Assembly: GCA_011319805.1 (NCBI GenBank)
Contig: SJRY01000111.1
Location: 372,001-436,000, forward strand
Reading direction: 5' to 3'
From: Macrocybe gigantea
Lineage: Eukaryota; Basidiomycota; Agaricomycetes; Agaricales; Callistosporiaceae
Length of the DNA stretch: 64,000 nt
Below, piece after piece: positions 12,057-23,003 of the stretch. Within the stretch, counting starts at the first letter, position 1. The number at the start of each line of letters is the position of its first letter. The notes beneath the pieces were generated by a model. That model made no database searches. It saw only the letters and a list, made by a program, of their open reading frames with translations, and was not told the origin of the DNA. The translations under genes and the position numbers were made by a program.

Positions 12057-15000
12057 ATGCATCGACTTGCGGTGGTGCCGCTCATCGTCGGGCTCACCGC
12101 CACAACGACGTTCGCTAGTTTGATCGATCCTGGAACCTTCACCGCGCCTGGCGCGTTTCCCACGTCGGTCTTTACAAAGTACTACAACAGCCCCACAGCG
12201 ACTTCCGCGCAAGTACAACCTGTCGTTTCTGACCCCGTCACGGTTGAGTATCTTTGCCCATTGTCTCCCAGTGTTCCTCATCTGACATACTATAAGCATG
12301 AAACCTACTCACTTGGGCTGACGGACCCAAGCAAGATTCCGCAGAGTGACACGGTCGATCCACACCCATTGCCTCCCACCGCGTCGTCGTCCCGCCTGTT
12401 TAACGAAGCCTTGGCACAAGTCACGTCCATCACGGCAAATGCAGTGTTTGGGAACAATACCTGCGCAAATGCCAGAGTATTCTCGAGGTGTTCAAATTCG
12501 TGGCCTTGGCAGCTCCTGACCAAGGACCAAAGCTGTCAGTCGCGCTGTGCAACATGCTTCAATTGTCAAAATCTTGCGAGAAAACACATGGTCCGCTGGC
12601 TCTGGGTCCCGTAATAACCCAGGTGCTTGCAAACGCGGACATTGGTGGATACGATGGACAGGTGTCATTTTGAAAACTCATGACCCCTTTTTTTTTTCGC
12701 GCAGCCTGACGGATTTCTGCAGGTCTTTTGTCAGAATTTCTTGGGAATGTGCCCTCTACCTCCCACATCACCCCTCAATTTGACAGGTTGGTTCGCAAAG
12801 CCAAAGCCGGACCCTTTACCCTTCGTCAAAAAGCCAAGCGGAAAAAGGCTGAAGGTTCTTCATGTATCCGATCTCCACTTGGATCCAAGTGAGTGCCTGT
12901 TGGAGCTGCTCCATTGCCACTTTTATCGATAAGATGCGTGCGTCAGGATATGCAACAGGCTCAGAAGCCAACTGTACAAGTGGAGGCCCCTGCTGTCGCA
13001 AAAATAACTTTAATTCAACCAGTCCTGACACGCCATTGTTCCCTGCTCCACGCTTTGGAGCTTATCGTTGGTTCGTCGGCCAATGAAATACATCTCGCGT
13101 GTCTGTGACTTACGTTTTTTTTTTGGCAGTGACACTCCTATGGCCCTGGGTATCGCGGCACTCCAGGCAATTCCGGCACTCACTGATACTAAAGATACTG
13201 GCTTTGCGTGGACCATCTACACTGGTGATCTTGTTTCTCATGATGCTGAAAACCAACTGTCAAGGTGTGAGATGATCAATTCAGTATTCTTGATACCCTG
13301 CGAATGATGGGTCCTGTAACGTTGCAGAGCATATGTCGAGTACGCTGAGGTAATTCTGTACCTAGATGCATCATTTTTGATGCTGATGTCTCGGCTTACC
13401 AGACGATCGTGTACGACTTGTTCCGTCGTATGCTGGGCAGCGGTCCGGTGTATGCTGCACTGGGTAATCATGACTCGTATAACCAGTACGTAGAAAGTCC
13501 TACATAACGTTTCCTCACTGACTCCAAATTTGCAGAGCTCAGGATGCACCCCATTCGCTGGGAGGCGCCCTCGGTCAACTATTCAGCTGGTCTGTATTGA
13601 TGTACATACAAACCCTCACCTTGCACTAAACCAAGATGCAGGAACTATGATCACGTTGCAGCACTCTGGGCTCACGAAGAATGGCTTCCCCAAACCGCTG
13701 TTCAATTGGCACGCGCTCATTATTCGGCCTTCATGGTCAAGCGATTGGACGGTCTTCGCGTCATTTCGCTCAATACAGATTTTTGTGAGGGTCCACCTGT
13801 CATTCCACGTTCCTCGAGTTGTTGACCGAAAATTCTCCGTAAAGGGTACCGGTAGGTATACGCGCCTTGGATAGGAGAAGAACGGTGTTTGACACTATCA
13901 CAGGGCTAATTTGTTCAATTACATCAATATGACAAACCCGGACGTTTCTGGCCTCCTCCGATTCCTTACAGACGAACTGCAAGACGCCGAGGATGCTGGT
14001 GATAGAGGTACGTCACCAGGCTTTGTACTTTTCGTTGAAGTTGTTGATCTTGTTCTATGATAGTTTGGATCATTGGACATGTCCTCACCGGCTGGGACGG
14101 CAGCAATCCGTTGCTCAATCCCACCAATCTATGTAAGCTTATGTCGGCGTTGGAGTTGACGAACGCGCTCATCTCAGGATTACAGTCTATCAGATGTTTG
14201 TAACAACTTAACGCATGTCGCAAATGGATACCTGCTAATCATTCTCAGTGTTGACCGTTACTCACCACACGTTATTGCAAGTGAGTTTTCCGTTCTCGCC
14301 GTCCACTGATTGATAAAGCGACTGAATCGATGACTAGACATCTTTTGGGGCCAGTTCGTACCCGTTTATCTGAACTCTCCTGTATAGTCTCATTCAGAGT
14401 TTGATGCAGCACACACGAGGACCAACTGTCGGTACGTGAGCGCCACTACAAGGCTGACTTCAATCATCTCCTAATCTCCACGCCTAGATCTTTTATGCTA
14501 ACAACGCTACTGTCATGAATGCTGAAGCTGCCCAAGCGGTCGCATGGGTAAGAGAAATTGGCAAGGAATGCTAGCGTTCGGACTTACTGTTCAAAGATTG
14601 GTCCTTCGCTCACCCCGATTACCAATCTCAACTCTGGTTTTCGAGTTTACGAGGTCGACTCTGCCGTGAGTGGTGCCTCAGATGTCCTTCGTTCGTTCGT
14701 TAACACGCCGAAACAGACATTTGACATATTAGATGCTCATACGTTAGTAGCTGTAACCCCTTGCGACGGAATGCAATGCCCTAACTAGCTTTGGCTAGGT
14801 GGAAAAGCGACGTGTCATCGTATCCCGAACTAGATCATCAGATCCACTTTGGACCGACTTACACCTACGAATACAGCACAAGGGAGGCTTACGGAGCAAA
14901 TGTATCTAACTGGTCTGCTAGTGACCCTCTGAACGCGACGTGGTGGCACCATGTTACCGAAGGTGAGACCGCTCTTATGCCTTTGACATTCTGCCGCATC

Positions 15001-15264
15001 CTAATTGTCACTTTTTAAACTTGAAGCCATGGAGTCAGATCCTTCGTTAGTCGAGGTCAGTCGATTACACCTCAAGCTGGCAATATTCATCAATCTGACC
15101 CTTTACTCTACAAGAAATTCAACACCTTCCAGGGCAAGAGTTCAGTCATGACCAAGCCATGCACTGGCGACTGCATTGTGGCGAAAATATGTTATATCAG
15201 GAGCGGGTCGGCTAGTATCGCGAAACAAAACTGTAAACAAGGATTTGGTTCCGTCCAGTCCTAA
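12057..15264 (+). CDS. Secreted acid sphingomyelinase-like phosphodiesterase
   Basis: The ATG at 12057 opens a signal peptide (MHRLAVVPLIVGLTATTTFA). A saposin-like region with paired cysteines follows (NTCA...ILEVFKF...CNMLQLSKSCE), then the calcineurin-like metallophosphatase core: VLHVSDLHLDP, YTGDLVSHD, ALGNHDSYN, WIIGHVLTGWDG and WGHTHEDQ, which supply the two-metal ligands. The order is that of acid sphingomyelinase (SMPD1 family), which cleaves sphingomyelin to ceramide and phosphocholine. In fungi the enzyme is secreted or vacuolar, and its natural substrate here is not known. Intron-rich: GHTHEDQ and NTDFWYRANLF appear only after splicing, the latter through a 7-nt exon at 13845-13851. 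A one-base deletion at about 12467 (the AAA before TGCCAG) breaks the frame in the saposin region. The stop is TAA at 15262-15264. Confidence 0.85.
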
Positions 15265-15407
15265 TCTCGACTATGGCGAGAGAGGTCGATTTGGTTCCGG
15301 TTCTATAAACCCATTTATATAGTGATCAAACAAATGGCGTATAGTAACAAAGGAGTTCCGATAAATTTCATAATCATGCGACTAGGAACCTTTCGCTATT
15401 GACCCAA

Positions 15408-16617
15408 ATGACCGCCTCATACGCTCAGGACTTGCCCCCTGAGCTCTGGCTGGAAATATTCCGACTCGCGGCTTTGCCAGAGGACGGGGTTGACTACCAC
15501 TCGCCTGCTTACTTGCCATTCCAGCCCGCCGGCATTCGCAGCCACATCCTCGATCCGACCGTCGAGGTGAAGCGAAGCATTACCCTCGTCTGCAGGAGAT
15601 GGTATCTTTTGGCGACGAAGTTGCTGTACGAAGACATCAGAATCTCGAATGGCATCTCGTCGTTGCAGGACGCAATAGACCGAGAAGGCGAGTTTAGGAA
15701 ATGGGTGTGCACATTCCGTTGTTCAGTCTTTCACTTCAACTCATGCTGGTACTCTGCAGGTCCGCCGTGTCGTTTTACCATATCGTAGCACCGTCCCGAA
15801 CCACACGCAGAAAATGCAGTCAGTGGCCATCATGCGGTCGCTACCCAATGTAGAGACGCTCGTGCGGCCACCGTCGTTTCCCGCCGAGCCGCGTTTCAAC
15901 TACGAGTCGGAGAGCTTGCCTCTCGAGTCGCTGCGGCGCCTGGACTGGTGGTACAACCAGGAGGCCGAGCGGTCGGGCGGGATCAACTCGCTCGGGGCCA
16001 TGCTCGCGTGCACCGCGCGGCTGCAGTACCTTGCGATCGGAGGGTTCAATCCATACGGGCGGCTCAGCATTGGTGAGGTGCCGCTGTCGCTGCCACATCT
16101 GGTGACGCTGCGTTTGAACGGCGTGAACCCGCTCATGGTGCGGCAGCTCGTCAGTGATTGTGCGCTGCCCGCGCTGGCGTGCCTCGTGCTGGACAAGCCC
16201 GTGATCGAGTTCAGCTTGAGAGACGTTTTGGCGGCGTATGGGCGCCAACTACGGACGGTCGAGCTAGGCAGGCATTTGCACTTTTACGCCAACGATTTCG
16301 TGGGGATATGTCTGGAGGAGTGCCCTCAACTGACCGAGCTTAACTACTACCTCTTCTTCACAACGTTCCCGGAAATACGAGCCACACATCCTTCGCTGAA
16401 GACCGTCGGACTGCACGTCGCAAACAACAGCTTGATTGACGACGTGATGGAGATGCACATCGGGGGTCATTTGGGCTTTTTGACGAAGGAGAATTTTCCT
16501 GCCCTACAGACCATCAACATATACGGCCTTGAAGATGCGTTGATTTTCCAGTCAGCGTTCAGTATCTTCACAAAGGGCTTGCGTACGCGCGGATTTTCGG
16601 TGAATATAATCTCCTGA
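15408..16617 (+). CDS. F-box protein with LRR-like C-terminus
   Basis: The ATG at 15408 starts MTASYAQDLPPELWLEIFRL, a clear F-box N-terminal half (LPPEL.xEIF), continuing to ITLVCRRWYLLATKLLYEDI, the usual basidiomycete F-box ending. One intron, 15705-15759, joins REGEFRKW to VRRVVLPYR. The remaining 270 residues contain irregular leucine-rich stretches (LPHLVTLRLNGVNP, ALACLVLDKPVIEF). F-box proteins recruit substrates to SCF ubiquitin ligases; this type is greatly expanded in Agaricomycetes and its substrates are unknown. The C-terminal half is GC-richer than its surroundings. The frame is intact to TGA 16615-16617. Confidence 0.75.
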
Positions 16618-16749
16618 CCTCTGGTTCTTCTGGTTCTACTCGCTTTCACTTCTTTCATTCGCTCCGAGCTCGTTTTTAGATTAAATGCTCTACTGTACCT
16701 ATCGATTATAGAATGTCATGTCCTGTACTCCACTTCTACATGATAACGT

Positions 16750-17436
16750 CTAGTCAAAGAAGGTCCGCAACCATTTGGCTTCCTCCTCCATCTCCTCCAG
16801 TGAGCGAGGGACTCGATGATCATCGGCATCGACCTTTAGGGGTTGCGCATAGGACTCGTGCTTTTTCTCTTGGTGAGAAGCAAGGTTGGCCTCGTTGCGT
16901 TCCAGCTCAGGGTATACAGCGTCGTTATCTTCAGAGAAACGATCGCCCTTGAGTTTGCGGGGCAAGATATGAAAGTGAACATGGGCTACGCTTTGGCCTG
17001 CTGCCCTTCCGTCCTGGAGACGAGGGTGAGCCTAAACGACGGGCAGGGAGGAGTCGCTTTAATTTGACCTGACATGCGATGGTCAGTGCGTCTGCGCCGT
17101 ATGCTCTTTCGATGACGCTGCCGACATGTTGCACTGAATGCATGAGTGACGAGAGTTCGACAGCTAGGATTCGTCATGATTGTCAGGGCGAGACTAAGAT
17201 GCCCTGTAGATGTATGCTTAACCATTCAGGTCAGAAAGACGAGGCACGACACGTGTTGGCACGACTAGGACATCTACTGCGGGGTCAGAGCCGTCGTCGA
17301 TGGACCATCCAAACTTACGACCGGGAACGATGGGCTTGAGGTTGACGATAGCGAAGGAGAGCGCTGAACGATAAAAGGCTTGGCTGGTGACCTCGAACGC
17401 GGAAAAGAAAAGCATTGTGCTCGCTGACGTCATCAT
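16750..17436 (-). CDS. FHIT-type diadenosine polyphosphate hydrolase (HIT family)
   Basis: The start is ATG at 17436 (alternatives 17433 and 17415), encoding MLFFSAFEVTSQAFYRSALSFAIVNLKPIVPG after a few residues. Exons then give DVLVVPTRVVPRLSDLN, SLMHSVQHVGSVIERAYGAD and finally QSVAHVHFHILPRK, the histidine triad H-x-H-x-H of the HIT superfamily. The C-terminus NDAVYPELE...SLEEMEEEAKWLRTFF aligns with the end of human FHIT and yeast Hnt2/Aph1. These enzymes hydrolyse Ap3A/Ap4A-type dinucleotides with the middle histidine as nucleophile. Three to four short introns are needed; the one joining IACQ to DGRAAGQ is clear. Its start codon lies only about 20 bp from that of the divergent monooxygenase gene. 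Confidence 0.85.
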
Positions 17437-17456
17437 CCAGGTCTTTCACATCGACC

Positions 17457-19191
17457 ATGCCAAAGGATTTCTCGGTCGCCATCGTCGGTGGTGGAATGTG
17501 CGGTATCCTCTGGTATACCTTTCTCCGTTTTTTCTTCTTTTCTTTCTCTATCGTTTGGTTGCTTACCAGAACCCTTATCCGTAGCGCACTCGACCTCTGC
17601 AGAGCCGGCATCGTGGTGGACATCTTTGAGGCGGCCGTACGGTGCCTGTCTGTATGCATCCCTGCGTTCTAAAGCCAAGTTTATTTAGCCCGAGTTTGGC
17701 GAGGTCGGCGCAGGTGTGGGCCTAGGTTCGTTCATGTCTGTGACTGTCGCATGCCTTCTGATGCCTCCGCGATTAGGCCCCAACGCGCTTCGCGCACTCG
17801 ATGGTCTAGATGTACTGGATACCGTAGTCGCACATGCGGAAGAGTCTAGAATGACTTATAGACCCTTCAGATTTCTTTCAGGATACGGGAAACATGATCA
17901 CATTTACGAGGTAGGTCTTTGCGAAACATGTCATTTCTTGACTCTCACGCACTTCCGCAGTATCCCATCGGAAAAGATGACTACGGCGTCGCAATCTACA
18001 GGTAGAGCAGGGCTGCAGAACGTCTCCGCATTCATGCATAGTTCATGCACAGGCCTGCTTTCATTGAAGCATTAATGCCTTCCATCGATCCCAAGATTGC
18101 GCACTTCAACAAGCGCTGCACATCTATAGCTATGAATACCCGGCACAGACACATTTTGCATTTTGAGGATGGAACCACTCACGAAGCCGATCTTATTATC
18201 GGTGGCGACGGAATCAAGAGCGTAACTCGACAATACGTCCTGGACAACCGTTCATCGCAGCCTTTGGTCTTCTCCAACAGTGTCGCTTACAGAGCGCTCA
18301 TCCCCGCAGACACTCTCAAGACCCTGGGTGTCAAAACTGACCTTTCTGATAAGCCCATATGTTGGGTCGGAATTGACAAGGTGCTTCCTTCATTCTGCCA
18401 GTATCCCCTTTTTTCTAAGCAATTGGTGAAAGCATATTATCACCTTCCCGATTCAAACGAAACGAATGGTCAGGTCTCTTTTCGAGAATCATCGCAGGCT
18501 TACTCATTGGCGCAGATCAACGTAGTTGCGTTCTCGACGGACCGTAGAATGCCTATGGGTTCTGTTGAAGTCCCTCCTCCCTGGGTCCGGGCGGTTTCGC
18601 ATAAAGAGCTTTTAGAGGACTTTGAGGGATGGGGTGACGACGTCATGACCATTCTCGGCCAGATGAAGTCCCCTAGCAAATGGTATATCCATTGTCTCAA
18701 TCCTCCCCTCGACAATTATGTTCGGGAACATGTCGTGCTCATTGGAGACTCCGTAAATCCGTCATCGCCTCAGGTGGACAGGTACTCATTGTGTTCATTC
18801 AGGCTCATGCAATGCAACCACACCTCGGAGCGGGGGTCGGACAGGGCTTTGAGGATGTATTCATTCTCTGTCAACTCCTCAAGGACTCACGGACCAGATT
18901 ATCAAATCTTCACGTAAGAAATCTTGCATCTCTGACGCCCCATCTTATTGACTTTCCTGCAAGCGCACTTTAAGAGCATATGACTCTGCCAGACGTCCTC
19001 GTGCTAATATGGTGCTACAACGGAGCTTCCTGATGGGCGAGATATACGAGTCATACGGATACGGCAGGTGCACGGCAACAGAATTGCGACAACGCCTGGT
19101 AGGAATGTGGGAACCCGTGTGGCACCACGACCTTAGACGGGAATTGGAAGGTATTGTTAACCTTCTGCATGGCCACAAGGCGGCTCTATGA
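17457..19191 (+). CDS. FAD-dependent aromatic monooxygenase (salicylate hydroxylase-like)
   Basis: The ATG at 17457 gives MPKDFSVAIVGGGMCGI, the Rossmann GxGxxG-like FAD motif (here GGGMCG), followed after splicing by LDLCRAGIVVDIFEAA and GEVGAGVGLGPNALRAL. The middle contains EADLIIGGDGIKSVTR (the DG motif of class A flavin monooxygenases), and the second FAD-binding motif is restored by splicing across about 18752-18801 as GDSAHAMQPHLGAGVGQGFE. The C-terminus carries the helix RRPRANMVLQRSF. Such enzymes use NAD(P)H and O2 to hydroxylate small aromatic or polyketide substrates; the substrate cannot be read from sequence. At least six short introns; no frame break. There is no biosynthetic cluster around it, so a stand-alone catabolic role is plausible but unproven. 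Confidence 0.82.
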
Positions 19192-19269
19192 TCGAAATTT
19201 GTTGAATTATTGAAACAAGTACAGTCCTAGTGCTACATCCATGACCTGCCGCGCTCCACCTATCTAAAT

Positions 19270-19988
19270 TCAAGACCAATGAAGCGGTACACGCGCCGCT
19301 GCTTCCTTGCTAACGGAGGTTGGACTAAAGCGCCCAAACACCTTGTCCAATTGAACCAGTTCTTCGCACCGAAGACACCGACCAAGGTCATATGTCGCGG
19401 TCATGGGACATTCGTGCCTGACCGCTGCGGAAAAGTCAACGATACGCACGCCATGCCCCATATTCACAAAATGACGTCCGTTGACCAAGTTCCCATGGTT
19501 GACACCCGCTTCGTGGATCTTCCAAGCAGCAAGCATGATCTGGCGACTAAAAATGGATCAAGTCAGGCCTCGGGGCAATCTTCGGCTGGCCGGCAGGGAA
19601 ATTGGACGCACTTGAACTCCTTCATGTCCCAAATAGGCGTCATGCCTGAACAGTGCTCGAGCAGCAGGCATGCGATATCCTTGCCGTGGTGTTTGCCTCT
19701 ATAGAACCCAAATGAAATCGGCACCACTGTGCCCTGAAGATGGCGCAAATCATGTTCGTAAAATTCTGCTTCATTCGCCAACCATTCGAATTGTGGCGAG
19801 CCCTTGGCAAACTTGAGGATCACGACTTCGCTCGCCTCCCCGTCACGAGGACCCAGGTGGGCCAAAAAGGCCTGGTTTCGCATGCGGCGGATGATTCGCG
19901 CTGACTTGTGTACACCCTTCAGCGCAGAGTCCCACGACCATAGGTCATTGGACGTGAACTTGTCCCAGTCGATGCGTAGCGTTGCCAT
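19270..19988 (-). CDS. Fungal kinase-like protein with degenerate catalytic loop
   Basis: The ATG at 19988 (MATLRIDWDKFTSNDLW) is the first in-frame ATG; an upstream GTG is not needed. An N-lobe-like segment has EVVILKFAKGSPQFEWLANE, in which a VxLK lysine is visible. An intron of about 65 bp (GTGCGT...TTTTTAG) joins WDMKEFN to RQIMLAAWKIHEAG. The catalytic-loop position reads HEAGVNHGNLVNGRHF, where kinase-like fungal proteins usually have HGD; the DFG-like position reads VRIVDFSAAVRHECP. The family is common in Agaricomycetes, often annotated protein kinase-like, and has no known function. Loss of the loop aspartate suggests a pseudokinase or a non-kinase binding role. Length is about 220 residues, short for a kinase fold. 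Confidence 0.6.
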
Positions 19989-20114
19989 CGGAAGAAATTG
20001 GGGGCAGTCGAGACTGGAGATCGGAAAGCGCTTGGCATTCACAGGGGGGAAGCATGCAGCGTGCGTCGCTGAATTTACGATAACAGATTATCGCGATCAT
20101 GAATTACGCCGGGG

Positions 20115-20122
20115 TATATATA
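20115..20122 (-). promoter_or_regulatory. TATA box for the kinase-like gene
   Basis: A TATATATA run lies about 127 bp upstream of the ATG at 19988, read on the minus strand as TGTATATATAC. Inferred from sequence only. Confidence 0.35.
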
Positions 20123-20217
20123 CAAACGAGCGCGTCTGGTGGACGAAAACGGGCCTCAGCCCGTATTAGACACCCATTATGCGAAGGGCCCACTTGGATA
20201 AAGGTGTCAAAGCGGCG

Positions 20218-21227
20218 TTAGATGATCAAGTCTCCTTTTGCCAGGACCACGACCTGCCCCATTAGCCTCAGCAGGTCTTCCTCCGCCTCCCAAATCAGCG
20301 TCAGGTCTCCACCGCGCGGACTCACTTGCTTTGCCTTGACCGTCTGTCCTGCAGGGATGCCGAGTTTCTTGGACCAGTACGGGGTCATCACGCAGTGAGC
20401 CGTCCCGCAGACATGGTCTTCACCGTCTATGAGCACCTTGGGCGAGAACATGCGCGACACGAAAGCTTCTTTGCCGGTCGATGAAGCTGTGGTTATGATG
20501 TTGATGTAATAATTGTTGTGCAGCTGGAACAAAGCCCTTTCATCAGCCTGAAAGGCAGACAATGTCGCTTGTATACTAACAAGCATGTTCGCTTTGACAG
20601 AGCAATTGCCTAAATCTTCTTTTTCATCTAATTCGATCAACACGCCTAATATGATTACGGAAGATAGGAGTTGCGTTCAAGGGCAAGCATCGATCGACGG
20701 AGCTTACAGTGCGCAAAGGCGTTGATACCCCTTGCGATATGTTTGATGTCCACTTCGCTCCCGAACGCCTCGTTAACCATCGCCACAAGAGTTGCTCTCT
20801 CCTCTGGATCCACTTCCTCAATCTCCGCGGATGGCAGCTGGATTTCGACCATCCCGTTCTCGTGTCTTTTCGCAGCCATAGTGCCCAGAGTCTGGGTGTG
20901 AAATTCTATCACTTTGACGTCGTTCCCTACTAACCCAGGTCGCTCAAACACCGCTTTCGCCGCTGCTAGGGTTCCATGCCCACACAGCGGCAGCTCAAAG
21001 TTACTGGGAGCGAAGTATCGAATATCGAATGCGGCGGTCTTTTCGTTTTTGGACGGCAGGAATGTCGGGGAGACGAAGGAGGTTACGGGTTGATTCAAAT
21101 TCTTCGCGATGGACATCAACGCCTCCGTTGAAGCGTTTGTGTCCAGGAAGGCGACCGCTGCAGGGTTTCCGCCATCTCTAGATGACGTGAATGCGGTAAG
21201 CAGGTAGTACGGTACCGCACTGGACAT
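20218..21227 (-). CDS. PhzF-like isomerase-fold protein
   Basis: The start MSSAVPYYLLTAFTSS at 21227 is chosen because it matches PhzF N-termini; an in-frame ATG at 21308 would add 27 residues. Motifs: GGNPAAVAFLD, IRYFAPSNFELPLCGHGTLA (the PhzF CGHATLA motif) and MVEIQLPSAEIEEV; after an intron near 20640-20700, VSRMFSPKV, DHVCGTAHCVMTPYW (matching DPVTGSAH...APYW), and a C-terminal GQVVVLAKGDLII. The fold is the duplicated hot-dog-like barrel of diaminopimelate epimerase/PhzF. The position that holds the catalytic glutamate in PhzF (SET) reads NQPVTSF here, so classic PhzF isomerase chemistry is doubtful. The two exons join as NAFAHC-VLIELDEKE without frame error. Confidence 0.75.
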
Positions 21228-21564
21228 CCTGGTAATGATTTCTTTTTTACTCGAACGATGAGAGGAGGGGACAACAGACTCGACGACGACTTCCTTTTTC
21301 CATTGCATGACTCATTATTCGAAATTCGATGTTCAAGAAGCCGCGTGTGATAAATTGCCATCCTGATATGAAAATTATATTAAGCCGGTCCGGTTCTTGA
21401 TAACGTTACAGCAAAGGGTCAGTCATCCATGGTTCCGATGATGGTGGGATATAGAAGGGTATCAACGAGAGCGAGATGGAGTTGGGTGTGAGCAAAATCG
21501 ACATTGAGTTGAGGGGATAGTGTTACAAGGAAGTAGGAACAAAAAGCATAGCGAAGATAGCAAG

Positions 21565-22891
21565 TCATGAGGGAGGTTCATTCCAGTCGGCGTCGAGGAG
21601 ACGTATGTGCCTCCGGGCAAGGCGTCTGCTCCATTCCTTCATCTCACCCTGAACCCCCGCCTCTTGAGCTCGAGTATTCAAGCCCTTGCGGAGCCAGCGG
21701 ACGTCCCGGATGCGCAGCGCACGGAACCAGGGAAGACGCGGCAACGCTTTCTCGAGGCTCCGCCAAAAATCGTCATTGGGACGGGGTATCGACAGGATTT
21801 GAAGGGGATGGACGTCGGAGAGGATGAGGTTCGGAAGTGGATTCTCAAGCGAGAGGTGTCGCAACGTTGGACATGTCTCCAGAAGGGACGAGGAAGACGG
21901 GTGAAACCTCGACGGCCACACGTTTGGAGTGAAGAGAAGGAGCGAGCGCAGTTTCTCGCCGTGCGCCGTGATGAACCGCGCCACGAGAGAATCGGGGTAG
22001 GGTATATCTTCGTACGGCGTGATAGTCAGTTTTCGCAAGAGGGGAGAGGAGAATACAACAACGCGGCAAGAGGAGGCGAATTGTGCATTGAGCATATGGA
22101 TATGGTGTGCAGCTTGGGCAGGCGGAGCGGCACAAAGAGATCGGGGAGGAGCTCCTCCTCGGTGAAGAAATGGGCGTCGGTTGCATCGGGCCCTTCGCCT
22201 ATGAGCTCGATCTGTTCAAGATTGACGCAGCGGCAGAGTAAGTGGACGAAGGGGTCCTGCCCGGGAGGCCACAAGGGAGAGGACGGGTAGCTAAGGCCCT
22301 CGAGCGAACGCAGCCTCGTCGTGCCCTCTCTATCGGCCAAGGAAGACAGCGCCCGACGGCTCAGTGTAAAGCCGGGTTCACGGAGAAGTGCTCCAGAAAC
22401 GGCAACAGCGGGAAGAGATCTGTGAGGAGGGAGTCGACTTCGAGGACTTGCGATCTCGAGAAAGCCAGTTTTGATATGTCAAAGGTTTGACCCATCGCCC
22501 TGGCGTGGAGTAGGGTATGCGGCGTATCGAGTCCCATTTTTGGTCGGCGAATGTAGACGCTGCTGAAACTTGTCGAGCGTCGGGAGTTCACAGATCTTTA
22601 CGTTGGCGTATATCAAAGGCAAGGCGATCTCCTGGAATTATTTCATTGGAGTGAAAGTGCAATATGTAGTGTGAAAGGACTGACCTGGAATGCTTTGCAG
22701 ACTCTCAAGAGCGACCGCGCTGTCTCCGTATAGCTGCCATACTCCAATGCACGCGCAAATATGGCGGCCCATATTTCGCAGGGCAGAGGCTTCAAAGGCT
22801 TCCTCTGCGGAAGCAAAGGAAGGAGAAGCAAAGAACCTGAGGACTTTGCGTAAGGTCGTGGACGAAGTAAAACGCTTTGTGCGCCGCTCAT
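21565..22891 (-). CDS. F-box/LRR-like protein with three frame breaks
   Basis: The ATG at 22891 leads into LPCEIWAAIFARALEYGS and a following SLLRVCKAFQ, an F-box. An intron at about 22635-22685 joins to EIALPLIYANVKICELPTL. Downstream, LEVDSLLTDLFPLLPFLEHF, LRSLEGLSYPSSPLWPPG, LRKLTITPYEDIPYPDSL and TCPTLRHLSLENPLPNLIL form a leucine-rich C-terminal half ending RHIRLLDADWNEPPS at TGA 21565-21567. The frame moves three times: near 22540 (run of five T on plus), near 22490 and near 22040 (run of G on plus). Each is consistent with one missing base in a short homopolymer, and the resulting fused protein reads smoothly. I regard the gene as intact in the organism, but a decaying family member cannot be excluded. 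Substrate unknown. Confidence 0.6.
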
Positions 22892-23003
22892 TAGATACGA
22901 CGGCGGAGCCGACAATCATTGTTTTCGCACACATCCGACATTTATACACAGCATGTACTTACTCTATTGAAAAATAACATAAACTGAGCTACACCTTCTG
23001 TGA

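Noticed and set aside
19540..19620. Stop codon after CPEA in the kinase-like gene, at first read as a frameshift
   Set aside because: A GTGCGT...TTTTTAG intron removes it and joins KEFN to RQIMLAAWKIHEAG in frame, so no error is needed.
17457..21227. Secondary-metabolite cluster formed by the FAD monoo×ygenase, PhzF-like and kinase-like genes
   Set aside because: No backbone enzyme (PKS, NRPS, terpene synthase, DMATS) or transporter is present, and housekeeping genes flank them.
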